Below are positions 10,190-21,395 of a stretch of DNA of 64,000 bases, one piece after another. The translations under genes were made by a program, and so were the position numbers. Source of the DNA: Heloderma charlesbogerti (Eukaryota > Chordata > Lepidosauria > Squamata > Helodermatidae); contig JANEZZ010002246.1 of NCBI GenBank assembly GCA_026122225.1, positions 1-64,000 of the forward strand. The letters are read 5' to 3'. The notes under the pieces were generated by a model, which was not told the DNA's origin, did not search any database, and worked only from the letters and a program-made list of their open reading frames with translations. Within the stretch, counting starts at the first letter, position 1. Each line of letters starts with the position of its first letter.

Positions 10190-10630
10190 CTCATCTTTTG
10201 CCTGTTTCCCGTTTGCGTTAGGAAGTGCTGCTCTCCCCAAAATTGGCACCAATTTGCACAAAGCGAGTAGCACTCAAACAGGAGATTGGCATAAATTTCC
10301 ATGAAATTGGTGCTCGATTTGCATAAATTGAGCATCTGTCAAACAGGAGATTTGTGCAAACGTCCCCAAATTGGTGCAGATTTCTGATTTTGTGCACATT
10401 TCCTCCATAGACTAAAGCGGGGTGGATTTAATCCACTGAGGAAATTTGCACAAATTACAAAATTCACATAAATCAAACTTAGAATTGGGGACGAGATGAA
10501 CACAAGCACATCTTTGCCAATTTGCAAACATTTTGGGCAGACACCTGCTTGCACTCACATTCGGGACTTCAAATGGGGCATGCTCGCATGTTTTGTGAGC
10601 AAAAACGAAATTCTCATACATCCCTACCAT
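10190..10630. repeat. 'Tacatccct' interspersed element
   Basis: It is rich in 'aatttgcacaaat', 'gcataaatt' and 'aacaggagattt' repeats, and ends 'ctcatacatccctac', like the right terminus of the element at 60912-61325. It is probably a decayed hAT-type non-autonomous element. Confidence 0.5.
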
Positions 10631-10778
10631 TGAAGGCACAATTCAAAGAAGTGTTTATGACCTAGAAAACACGAAATGGCTTTGGGACTAAGTTGCCCAA
10701 AAAACAATCACTTCTATACAAGTTTGCCTGGGCTTTGCCACCATCCATCCATTCATTCCATCCATTTATTCCATTTCT

Positions 10779-11215
10779 ATACCACCCAATAGCCAAAGCT
10801 GTCTGGGAAGTTCACAGCATGATAAAAGATAATATAAAACCTTTAACATTCAAGAATTTAAAACAGTTTAAAAACAAATTAAAAACCATTAACAGTAAAA
10901 CTACCAGGACCTGATACAAAACTAAAACACTCCATCATACGCTTGGGAATAGAGGAAAGTCTTAACTTGGTGCTGAAAAGATGACAACATTGGTGCAAGA
11001 TGGGCCTCACTGTGGAGAGCATTCCACCAAGAAGCCCCTCGACCCTGTTGCCATCCTCCAGACCACCCTTGGAGGAGGGCCTCAGGTACTGACCATAATG
11101 TTGGGGTAGGTTCATACCCAGAGTGGCGTTCCATTGGGTATTGCTGTCCTGAGCCATGTAAGGCCCTGTAGGTCAAGACCAGCACCTTGAATTGGGCCCA
11201 GAAATGTGTAATTTT
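10779..11215 (-). mobile_element. L2-like LINE 3' fragment, antisense
   Basis: Read on the minus strand, it carries a degraded C-terminal LINE sequence ('ttcaaggtgctggtcttgac') and then a 3' UTR with an A/T-rich tail and the 'ctattgggtggtatagaaat' signature near 10785. It is 5' truncated with no open frame. Confidence 0.65.
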
Positions 11216-11604
11216 GGATGTTGTCCAGTTTTTTCTGACTTTGGAGATTTGAGAGTCACACTGAGAGTTTAGAACTTCCTTTCTAGGGAGCCCCCCTCTC
11301 CCATATGCTACCACCAGTGGGTAAAGATATTTTATTTAAACATGGGGTGGGCAACCTGTGGGCCACATGTGGCCAGCCTCTGCTCTCCATGCGGCCCAGG
11401 GAGTCCTACCCACTTTTCTCCACAAGAAAAGTGGAGGAAAGTGCAGGGAAACATTGCAGTTCCAGCACTGCTATTATCAGTGCTTGGACAGTGATCCCAA
11501 CTTGGGTTGCTGGATTGGTGGAAAAGGCGTTATCATGTCCCCCGAGCCCCAGCAATCATAGCGCAGCCGGGATTGCTGTTTCCCCACCGTGGGTGTGTGC
11601 GTGT

Positions 11605-11657
11605 GTGGATGGATGGATGGATGGATGGATGGATGGATGGATAGATAGATAGATAGA
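11605..11657 (+). repeat. (GGAT)n/(GATA)n microsatellite
   Basis: About nine GGAT units are followed by four GATA units. Confidence 0.95.
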
Positions 11658-11776
11658 TGTATATGTTGTGTTTGCTTTTATATGACCAGTGTTGTCGTTG
11701 TTGTTCAGTGTTAACTACCTTGGATACAATGTCTGGAAAGGCAGGATGTAAAATTGATAGGCAGAGACATGCATAG

Positions 11777-12150
11777 AAACCAGTGTGGTGTAGTGGAGAG
11801 AGTTTGATTTGTATCAGGAAGCCCCAGGTTCAAATCCTGACACAGCCATGAGGCCCAGTTGGTGACTGGGCCAGCCATGCTCTCTCAGCCTAACTTAGTA
11901 ATCCCACCACTAAGCACTCACCAGACGTGATTTGGCCAGTCAGAGGGGCCTTGGCCTGACCTCAAGCAAGGAGAGAATTTCCCATGACTGTGTCAGATCC
12001 ATCTGACTGAAGTCATCCTGTCAGCTCTCTTGCTCCTACGCAGTAGGGTGCTGGTGAGGGCAAAATTGGATAACCTCCCACATACAGCACCCTAGGCTCC
12101 TTGCAGCAAGGGTGGAATACAAATGAGAGAAATTAATAATAAAAATTAGA
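11777..12150 (+). mobile_element. MIR-like tRNA-derived SINE
   Basis: It starts 'accagtgtggtgtagtgga' (A-box-like), has 'ggttcaaatcc' (B box), then 'ccatgaggcccagttggtgactggg' and ends with 'gtggaatacaaatgagagaaattaat'. The same architecture recurs at 47040, 51927 and 57511. This copy is longer and more diverged. Confidence 0.75.
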
Positions 12151-12821
12151 CCTTCATGCTAATACATTCTGGGTACTACCTCATTATGCAATCAAGCCAT
12201 TGTTTATTAACCACTTTGGGTTAGATTAGAGGCTGTGTGTTATGGCACTCCGTTTTTATTGCCATGGCAAAGATAATTATTGTTCTTAGCTAAAGCACAG
12301 AGAAATTCTTTAGTTACGTATTGTCTCTTAATGATGCCACTCAGAAACCTTTTGGTTCTCCCCGTCCCCTGCAAAAAAAGGCCTTCATAACCAGGATGGT
12401 GCTAAAAATATTATCACTGTATTCTGCTTCTTTCTCCTCAGTGGTGAAATCTTTTCTACATGTATAATTGCTTTTGAGTCGTGCATATCTTGTGATTGTA
12501 CAGAACTGTAGCGTATACCTTAAATGCTCAAGTTTAAGCCATACACTTGATTATTTCCTCCTCTCCACCCGCCCCCACCCCCATTTTCCCCTCTCCCAGC
12601 TCCGTAAAAAAGAAGAATGTGTCTCCAGCCAAGTGATGCCTCAGTGACTTGAGGCAGTTGTCCGCTAAGACATTTTCAAGGTTTTCTTTCAGTGAGTCTT
12701 AAGTTGGCCAAGGCAGTTGGCAGGATAACCTTTGTCCGCTGTTTGTCACATTAGGATGGGAAATTGTTGGAGGACAGTGCAAGGGCCCTGGATTCATCCC
12801 AGCCAAGTCATGTTGTTAATG

Positions 12822-12887
12822 TGCAAAAAGGATGCTGGCTGGATTGCTAGTGACATCACTAGCAATCCAACCACCATCCTTTTTGCA
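12822..12887. repeat. 66-bp palindromic element
   Basis: The inner arms GGATTGCTAGTGA and TCACTAGCAATCC are exact complements separated by CA. The outer arms 'tgcaaaaaggatg' and 'catcctttttgca' are also exact complements. It is probably a miniature inverted-repeat element, lying just left of a degraded 'ggtccagcagatct' MITE end (to 12950). Confidence 0.8.
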
Positions 12888-13460
12888 TGCTAATTGGCCA
12901 TGCTTGCTGGTGGTGATAGGACTTGTGGTCCAGCAGATCTAGAAGGGAAGACTGTCATAGCGTCTCAGAGGTTTCCTTCAACAGTGTTCTGTGTTCAGGA
13001 GCCTTGAGGTGTCACCTTTAATGACATGGTAGCTACCACAGCACACCTCCTTTCTGTGCTGTTGGAGATCCTCACTTGAATACAGGCTCCTTTTCCCATG
13101 TGCTGAAGAAACCCTGAAATGGGAAGGCTCCACTTTGTGGACTCTTCTCACTTGACCATGGAGTTCTAATACCACTGAGAGGTTTGCAAAGAAGCCTCAT
13201 TGCAGCAGCTCCTGTAGCATTACAGGAAGCATCACAGGGGGCTTCCAATAAAGCAGGTGTGCAGAGACCCCAGGCTTGGGGCTCAAATCCAGCCTCCATG
13301 GGGCCCCAGTCTGGCCCTGTGGGGTTCCCTGGGTGGCCACACCCCTTTCCTCTGGCCCCTCCTCCTTCCCCTGACCACTTACTGTTTTCATGCAGGGTTG
13401 TTTTTTTTACCCATTCTGAATGGTAAGCTAGATGGATCAATCGTCTGACTCAGTATAAAG

Positions 13461-13593
13461 CAATTTAGGACCCAATCCTGTGTATGTTTAGACAGAAAAA
13501 AGGCCTACAACTCCCAGAATGCCCCAGCCAGCCTTTCTGGGAGTTGTAGGCCTTTTTGTGTGTGTGTCTACACATGCATAGGAGTGTGCTTTT
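13461..13593. repeat. Long hairpin with perfect 23-bp core
   Basis: The core arms at about 13499-13521 and 13534-13556 match exactly ('ggcctacaactcccagaa' and its complement), with a loop of about 12 nt. Outer arms ('cctgtgtatgtttagacag' and 'gtctacacatgcatagga') extend the pairing to roughly 60 nt each side. The related 'tgcataggattgcaccctt' end occurs at 39207-39301 and 31970-32002, so it belongs to a dispersed palindromic family. Confidence 0.75.
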
Positions 13594-13759
13594 AGTGAGT
13601 TCGTGGCTCAGATGAGATTTGAATGAGAGACTTCCTGGTTTGCAGTCAGACACGTGGCATGCCGTGCCAGTCCTCACCAGTTGAGTTGACGTTGCGCAAA
13701 GGCTTTTCAGGGATTTTCCCAATAAATGAAAGGTGGTCTCTGGAGTGCACAAAATCTTC

Positions 13760-14380
13760 TGAAATGTAAATGTTATCTTATTTTCTCTTCCTCTTTTTCA
13801 AACTCCCAGAATTTTTTAATCATTGTACTTGAATGTTTAAAAATGACAATGCTGACTCACTGAATACCCAGAACAAAATACCAAATTGCAAACAATACAT
13901 TAGCTGCTCACCTATCAGTTCACACATCAGCGCTGCTGATGAATATGCATGAGAGTTAAAATGATCTACAAAGCTAGACAATTTGACAGATAACCCTAAT
14001 CATCCTAGAAATTCAACACTCTGTTTATATGGCATGTCTTAGTGCAATAAATACAAATACGCATGAGAGGGTGGAAGCACAGTTGAAATTCAGCATATTG
14101 ATGACACCAGGCGATTGAATTTAACAGAGGAATTTACATGCAAGTTCTGTTTACTCAATGGCAGAATTTCATAGCAGATTTTCCACCTTTATTGATGCAT
14201 CCAAGTTTACAAGCTAAAGTCTCCAGACTTGTCTCTAAGAGCTGCTTCACATACATCATGTTTCTTGACCCATGTGCTCATAGCAGCTCCTGATCTCCCT
14301 GGCGTGTACACAGTGTAATCCCCGTGCTTCTGGCATGCATACGTTACATTTTTGTATTTGTGAAGTGGCCCTGACTAACA
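13760..14380. other. No gene seen
   Basis: AT-rich, apparently single-copy DNA with no recognised repeat or exon. Confidence 0.4.
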
Positions 14381-14479
14381 AACCATGGCAAACAAATTGG
14401 CTGATTCTGTAGTGATGGTTCAGGGCAGGTTTTCTCTTGGGAGGAAGTATTTTGTTGATGCAGCTCAGTTCAGGGGAAC

Positions 14480-14720
14480 ACTGAAGAAGGCCTCAGATAT
14501 TGAGGAAAAGCTACGGGAAGGAATATACAGGAGGAGGAGGTGGCCCATAGGTTATCCAGGTCCAAGCCATTCAAGGGCTTTACAGGCAGGAACTAGCAGC
14601 TTGAATTGAGTCCAGTACTGAACAGGCGATTGATGCAGATCAGATAGGATGAGAGCTATATGTCCTATCCATTCCATCCCAGACAATAGCATTTTGGACC
14701 ACTGAATGTTTCCAGATGTT
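14480..14720 (-). mobile_element. L2-like LINE fragment, antisense
   Basis: The segment with 'gggctttacaggcaggaactagcagcttgaattg' and following wording resembles 10779-11215 and 6560-6620 (the L2 C-terminal region read antisense), strongly diverged. Confidence 0.5.
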
Positions 14721-16057
14721 TTTAGAAAATTCTGACACTTCCAGATGCTTCCTCAAAATCCTGAAGCACTTCTATTAAAAAATCAAAACTAGAATTGAAC
14801 CTCATAGTTCCAGAAAGTCTGGTTTTCTCAAGAAGTACTACAGGTGCAATGGAGAATCTCCTGCACCTTTTGAGTGGGGAGAGATCATGCGACTCCACAA
14901 AGCTTTCTTGATGGCCAGCCAAAGATAGATAGGGCGGAAATTGTGTGGGAGGTACTATTGTGTGTTTTCATTGTCTTTGACGAGTTGATAGGCTTGACAT
15001 TTGTCTTAGAAAACAGGGTCAAGATGACAAAAACAGACCATGTGAGCGAGTGAAATTTTTTTGCATGAAACATAAAACCATTCTTTGCGACATAATGGAA
15101 ACGAGCTCACCTAACAGTGCCTTGGTTTTGTTTCCCAGGCTGTTTTATTTCACAGAAATCTAGTTACTGAACTATCAGGGTGTCAATCAAAAAGGGCCCA
15201 TTCACTGCTCAAAACTCCCATATGGATTCACTTACATGCTAATTAATGGCACCTGTGTGGAGGGAATGAATTTGGCCTGGCAGTGGGAACAGCCTCTGTC
15301 CAAAGTCTCGGGAAAGTGTGCTCTCGGCAAATCCCAGTCAGGATGTTTACAGAGGTGATGATAAAGAAAAATGTGTGCAAGGAAAAGGAAGAGCGAACTT
15401 GCGTCCGAATGCTGGAACCTCTCCTCCCCGATTCCTTTTGTCAGTGGTCATTATATGATTGGCAGATGCTTAGCATTTGAGAAACAGGCATGTGAATAAC
15501 AAGTGCAAATGCCCTTTTGAACATGCGTTTTCAGATTGCGGGGGGAAGACTCTCAAGGGATGTTGTAACTAACCTCTGAACATTCAGAAAGGCAGACTGA
15601 ACAAATACCCACAAAATTCTTTTAAAGCCCGGCTTCTCAATGCAATGCAATTAACAGGATTTACATAAATTTTCCCTGAATGTGATAGATGGGCAGTTGC
15701 ACTCAATCTGTCATCCTTACCCTAGCATTATTTCACTCATACGCTGAAATCCATAATTAAAATCTTCAAACAGTTTTGCTGCACAGCCTTTAGTCAGAAA
15801 TGATGGGAATGATGAGTGGGAGCTGCAGTAAATATCTTGCAATCCTAACGGGAATGCTGCTGTTACTTGTTTCAGCCAACCATTCCCTCCAAAAAGGGCA
15901 TTCCACTCCTTCTTCCCCCCACCCCAGTTTCTCATTCTTCTTCTCCACCTGACATTCTGCATTCTTTTGCAGTTGAGCATGTTCGGTCCTCATTGGGGGC
16001 GGGGGGGGGAGTGTTGTTTGCCCTCTTTGGTTTTTAAAATGGTTTTTTGTACTTCTG
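14721..16057. other. No gene seen
   Basis: I find no SLC4A11 exon, RNA gene or clear transposon here. Open frames such as 15283-15480 have no recognisable domain. Confidence 0.4.
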
Positions 16058-16290
16058 CAAGTTGTTGCTGTTCAATCGTTCAGTCGTGTCCGACTCTTCG
16101 TGACCCCCTGGACCATGGCACGCCAGGCCTTCCTGTCATCCGCTGTCTCCCGGAGCATGCTCAAGTCCATATTCATTGCATCGGTGATGCTATCTAGCCA
16201 TCTCATCCTCTGCCGTCCCCTTCTCCTTTTGCCTTCAGTCTTTCCCAGCATTGGGGTCTCTCTTTCTGTTGGCACTCAACACATCTAAGT
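16058..16290 (-). mobile_element. BovB (RTE) LINE 3' fragment
   Basis: The minus frame 16072-16275 reads MLGKTEGKRRRGRQRMRWLD and then SITDAMNMDLSMLRET, DDRKAWRAMVQGVTKSRTRL. This is the C-terminus of the BovB reverse transcriptase protein. It is followed by the short BovB 3' end with 'agagtcggacacgactg' and GTT-type repeats near 16060. It is 5' truncated. BovB is shared by squamates and ruminants through horizontal transfer, and its 3' tail is borrowed by squamate SINEs such as the one at 40806. Confidence 0.93.
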
Positions 16291-17134
<844 letters not shown>

Positions 17135-17284
17135 TAGGCTGACGTTGGCTGTCTCTTATTTAGAATCTTGCTAAAGCAGAAGACGAGGCAGTATTTTTTC
17201 TTATTACTTGCACGCAGGATTAAAAGCGATCTATGCTTTCTTTCCTACGCAATGATTAGGATAGGATTCTCTGTCCCTCTCTTA

Positions 17285-17870
17285 AGGATGGTGCGGGTGC
17301 CCCATTCCATCTGGGAATCCAATGGAACCCCCCTGCCCGCACCCCCAAACCCTGCTCGCTGGACCCCTGCCCGTACTCACCTTGGCAGCCTCATCCAGCT
17401 CCGCGGTCACCGTTTTTTTTAAAATAAAATGGCGATCACAAAAATGCGCATATTTGCATATGCGTGAAAATGCACATTGCCACTGGCTGTCCTTCCTGAA
17501 TGGTTAGTGCCCCACCTTTGTCAAACCCCTTGAATTACAGCTGAAAGTCCTGACTTCGCCCCCATCTGGGTGTGTTTCCTTTCAACTTCAATGTGGTGGT
17601 GTAGAGAGGCCAACTGCCAAAACAGTTATCCTTGCTCCAATATTTCTGGCCCTGACTGTATGCACATTCTCAAAAATACACAACTGCTGTTTTATTTTTC
17701 AAAAAATGGCGACCGTGGAGCTCAACGAGGCCACCTGGGTGAATGCGGGCTGCTCGCCATATGCAGGAGGGGCTCGAGCGTGGTCCAGGGACTGGCGAGC
17801 CAGGGCAGGGGCTGGGCGGGTGCCCAGAGAACCCAGACGGGGTGGGTTTGCACATCCCTAATCTGTCTCA
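17285..17870. repeat. Possible hAT-like non-autonomous element
   Basis: It is GC-rich with 'aaaatggcgatcacaaaaatgcgcatatttgcatatgcg' in the middle and ends 'gtttgcacatccctaat', resembling the 'catccct' right terminus of other elements here. There is no coding content. Confidence 0.4.
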
Positions 17871-17999
17871 AATAGGTTTATTGAACCTGACTTCAGTTTC
17901 GGAACAGCTCACGGGGGCCACATTCCAGGGGTGGGCAGGGCTGAAGGCAAAGGGAATGGGGCCAAAAATACAAAAAATACCAGCATGTTGAGCCATAAA

Positions 18000-19144
18000 G
18001 TTCTTATTGCCACTAACTAAGCCTTAGCGGAGATATTTCAGCCTTTTAGAATGGGGAAGAAGTGCACAAAAGCCAGGAAATCACCAAAGAACTGGTGGTT
18101 GTGGGGAAAGGGCATGGACATCTGAGGAATACAAGAGGCCTGGATTTGGCCCCTGAGCCCTAGGTTTCCCCATCCCTGCCCTAAAAAATCCAGCATCCTA
18201 GACCTGTGTAACCCATTCTACAGATGATACAGAATGATGCAATTGGTCAATGGATTGTACTCCTTCAGATTGGGGAGAGGCGGGCTGATTTTTGAACGAT
18301 CACCCACTTAAAAAAAAATAGCAACACACCCTTCCCTGCATGTTTAGCAGGACACTGTCCCTGAGGTGCTAACTTACTACATACAAGGAGTCTTTTATGT
18401 CGGGGAGCATTCAAAAATCTGACCTCCAGGAATGTACTCCACCCCAACACTGAAATGGAGTAGTCCTGATTTCTGGCTCGTGGTGAGGGCTGCTAACTTA
18501 GATCCCTTTAAAAAGGAATTAAAGTAATTCCTAGAAGAGGCTAAAGCCTTGGTGGAACCTTGAGACTGAAGGCAAGAGGTCACTGAATGCTGTTTGCTCA
18601 GGGGCAGTAGCGAGGCGGTGGGGGGTGGCTATTGCCCTGTTTGGAGGCTTCCCAGTGGCAGCTGGTGGGCACTGTAGGAAACAAGATGCAGGGGTGAAGT
18701 GCCTGAGGCCCAGGGGCCAAATCCGGCCCTCATGAGGTCCCAGTTTGGCCCTCCGGTGGCCCACAGATGGCCACGCCCCTTTCCCAACCAACAGTCATTC
18801 AGTGGTTTCCTGGTTTTTGCATGGGCTTCCCACATTCTGAAAGGTTGAACTGCCTCTTCTAAGGCTGGGTGACTGGCAGTAAGAGCTGTAAGCTGAAATA
18901 TAGTGGCATTTCTGGCCCCACCTCTTTTGCCTTCAGCCCTGCCCACCACTGGAATGCAGCCCCTGAGAGCTTCTCTGAGTGGAATTCTGCCCTTGGGCTG
19001 AAAGAGGTCAACACCTGTGGGCAAGATGGGCCATGGATCGAGCTGGTCTCTTAACGTTTCACCACAACCATATTCTGTGTAATGTGTAGAAAGGCTCCTA
19101 GAGCTGTGGATCTGAAGTAGCAATTGCTACTCTTGCTGAGGTAG
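18000..19144. other. Intron DNA with a degraded repeat, no gene
   Basis: The segment around 18680-18980 ('ggccaaatccggccctcatgaggtcccagtttggccctccggtggcc' style, split here for length) resembles 13257-13400 and 33697-33965, so it is an unnamed interspersed repeat of about 250 bp. Nothing else is recognised. Confidence 0.45.
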
Positions 19145-19271
19145 CGAACTCTTGGCTGGTTTTTATAGCCTTGGATTGCCCAAGTATCTGTTGGATGTTA
19201 TTCCCAAGGACTTCAGTAAGACCGAATTTCCACAAATCGTGCTTGAACAACACATCCAAAATCGGCGAGAG

Positions 19272-19375
19272 CAGTCTTCTCCAACCTGGTGCTCTTCAGA
19301 TGTGTTGGACTACAACTGCCATGTTGGCTGGGGATTATGGGAGTTGTAGTCCAACACATCTGGAGGGCACCAACA
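19272..19375. mobile_element. Palindromic MITE
   Basis: The left arm 'cagatgtgttggactacaac' and right arm 'gttgtagtccaacacatctg' are exact complements around a short 'tgccatgttggctggggatt' core. It belongs to the same family as 38840-38958 and 59557-59688. The right end is truncated. Confidence 0.8.
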
Positions 19376-19444
19376 AAAAGCTCACACCATAGTACAGATA
19401 TCTCAAATCGCCCTTAAACATCTTGGGGGCTTTTCCCCCCACAG

Positions 19445-19651
19445 AAAAGTACTAAAACTGCCACAGAAGTCGGCCGGACGTTTGCCACGATGTTCTCAGA
19501 TATCACCTTTCGGCAGAAGCTTCTAGAAACAAAAACGGAAGAAGAGTTCAAAGAAGCTTTGGTCCACCAGCGTCATCTACTGACAGTAGTGAACCAGAGG
19601 CCCTCGGCAGTGACAGATGACCACAAAACACACAGCCACAAGCCTCTCAAG
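19445..19651 (+). CDS. SLC4A11: SLC4A11 exon, end of cytosolic domain
   Basis: It has acceptor cccccccacag and donor gtaggt, and 69 codons in phase 0 at both ends. [20 protein letters not shown], then [20 protein letters not shown] and [13 protein letters not shown] match the conserved end of the N-terminal cytosolic domain. The last part ([16 protein letters not shown]) is the variable linker before the membrane domain. It joins the exon at 17116 in frame across a 2.3 kb intron. Confidence 0.96.
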
Positions 19652-19866
19652 GTAGGTGTGATGAAAGATGAAAGCCCCAGTGATGCATTCCCCACTGTTT
19701 CAGATTAATCTCATAAAGCCACAGCTTTTGAGATGGCAAGGCAGGGTGACTGGATGGCTATCCAAGAAGGCCAAGTCTGGGGAAATCCAGACACTGAGGT
19801 ATGTGTTCCCTCAGGACCGCTGTCTCTTTGTCATATGGCTTGGCAGATCTCCAGAGACGGGAGTAG

Positions 19867-20405
19867 TGTCAGGGTGGAAACTGAGCCCAGAGAGCCTCAG
19901 AGCAGTTCGGATTCTGAGGAGGAACAGCAATCCGTGGGAGAGGAGCCAGCTCATCCCTCACAGGCTCAGCACCTGGCAGAGATTCCTCCTGCCAGCATTC
20001 CTGAGATAGATAGTGGCCCTGGTAGTGAGGGAGTGCGGGAGGGGGGCTTCTTAGATGCTCAACGCAGATGCAAAGAACGACAAGCAATGGAGGGCGCAGA
20101 AAGGAGGCGTAGTGCCTGTTTGGCGCGCAAGCAACGGCAGCCTCCCATAGACCCAAGGGAAAGAGGAGGATCTCTCCCTAGCCCATAAGTTCTGGGTCTT
20201 CAAGTGACTCTCTTTCAAATGGGGATCAACTGACTACTTGAAGCTTAGGCCACCCTGCTGTTCATTGCTTTAGTCGCTGGTGATTAGCATCTGAAAGAGT
20301 CATTAAGTTGTAAAAGGATTAAAGCTTTGAAAAGAAATCTTTTCGTCTGTGTCTTGAGTTGGCTATTGGAATCTACTGAGAGAGGCCGCCAAGGCACTCC
20401 TGACA
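19867..20405 (+). mobile_element. Solo LTR A with 5-bp duplication AGTAG
   Basis: It starts TGTCAGGGTGG and ends CACTCCTGACA. Both flanks are AGTAG (19862-19866 and 20406-20410). An ATTAAA signal lies at about 20319 ('ggattaaagctttg'). It has no internal retroelement sequence. It sits in the SLC4A11 intron in the sense orientation, 216 bp after the exon. Confidence 0.92.
19868..20188 (+). CDS. In-LTR reading frame, acidic with basic tail (copy A)
   Basis: The frame is open from the second base of the LTR for 106 codons to TAA. It has no Met near its start, as expected for the tail of a longer protein. Order: VETEPREPQSSSDSEEEQQS (acidic, Ser-rich), a Pro/Glu middle (AEIPPASIPEIDSGPGSEGV), then a basic end with DAQRRCKERQ and ERRRSACLARKQRQ. 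The same register is kept in LTRs at 5229, 21396 and 54326. RRSARLA-like endings are familiar at the C-terminus of Ty3/gypsy-type polyproteins (from memory), so I infer a polyprotein extension into the 3' LTR. It is probably not expressed as a host gene. Confidence 0.55.
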   Translation, partial: VRVETEPREPQSSSDSEEEQQSVGEEPAHPSQAQHLAEIPPASIPEIDSGPGSEGVREGGFLDAQRRCKERQAMEGAERRRSACLARKQRQPPIDPRERGGSLPSP

Positions 20406-20455
20406 AGTAGGTGGCAGGATATTTCCTTTAGCTCTCAGAGTAGCATAGAGCCGCT

Positions 20456-20835
20456 ATGTGAAGAGGAACACCACCATGGTAGAGCTGGAAAAAGTGCAGA
20501 AAAGGACAATTAAAATGATCAAGGGGGTGGAACATCTCCCCTATGAGAGACGCTGGGATTGTTTAGCATGGAGAAAAAGAGCATAAGGGGAGACATGATA
20601 CCGGTGTACAAGATTATGCATGGTGTGGAGAATGTGGACACGGAGATATTTTTCTCCCTCTCCCGTAATACTAGAACCCGGGGTTATCCTATGAAGCTGA
20701 TTGGTGGGGAGATTCAGGACAGATAAAGGGAAGGACTTCTTCACACAGTGCATAGCTAAACTTTGGAATTACCTTCCGCAAGATGTCGTGATGGCCACCA
20801 ACGTAGATGGGTTTAAAAGGGAATAAGACAAATTC
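20456..20835 (+). mobile_element. CR1 LINE 3' fragment
   Basis: Decayed CR1 ORF2 end: 'gtagagctggaaaaagtgcagaaaaggacaa', 'ctttggaattaccttccgcaaga'. It matches 53025-53390 and 63750-64000. It is 5' truncated and loses its 3' end where a tRNA-derived SINE begins. Confidence 0.88.
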
Positions 20836-20867
20836 AAATGGATTTTTAATGCTTGCATTCCATGGAG

Positions 20868-21022
20868 GGCTTGTCGCTTAGAGGTGGAGCGCATGCCTTG
20901 CAAGCAAAGGGCTCTAGGTTCAGTCCTTGCCATCTCCACTGAAAGGATGGGCAATGGAAGGCCTCAGCTTGAGATCTTTGAGAACTGCTGCCAGTCTGAG
21001 TTGACCATATTGGGTAGGATCA
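20868..21022 (+). mobile_element. tRNA-Ala-derived SINE
   Basis: The A box is in 'cgcttagaggtggagcgcatgcc' and the B box in 'ggttcagtccttgccatctcc'. The tRNA-related head resembles tRNA-Ala and is followed by a body with 'gagaactgctgccagtctgagt'. Other copies lie at 33990, 36345, 58810 and 59044. Confidence 0.75.
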
Positions 21023-21054
21023 GCCTTCCCCAACCTGGTGCCCTCGAGATGTGT

Positions 21055-21207
21055 TAAGAACATAAGAAGAGCCCTGCTGGATGAGACCAAGGGTCCATGT
21101 AGTCCAGCATTCTGTTCACACAGTGGCCAACCAGCTCAGCTCTCGACTGGGAACCCACAAGCAGGGCATGAGGCAACAGCACCCTCCCGCCCATGTTCCC
21201 CAACTCC
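21055..21207 (-). mobile_element. CR1 3' end inserted in a MITE
   Basis: On the minus strand it reads through 'gttggccactgtgtgaacagaatgctgg' to the 3' tail 'gggctcttcttatgttctt'. Left of it is 'cttccccaacctggtgccc' (21029) and right of it 'aactcccataattcccagcc', the two halves of a palindromic MITE, so the CR1 is nested. Confidence 0.75.
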
Positions 21208-21395
21208 CATAATTCCCAGCCACCATAGACCCAGGGTCTGACTTGCTATAAGGCAACTTGGGACAATGTTTTTATCTATCTGTCTATGAATGACAATGGC
21301 ACGCCCGCTCCCTTCATTTCCAGTTTTCCCCACATTTGTCTGAATGCTCTCTGAGCTTGTTTCCCCCTCTGGGTCTGCTGCTGTGTCTTCAGCTA

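Noticed and set aside
14385..14609. 74-codon frame as a gene
   Set aside because: It overlaps an L2-like antisense fragment and has no domain.
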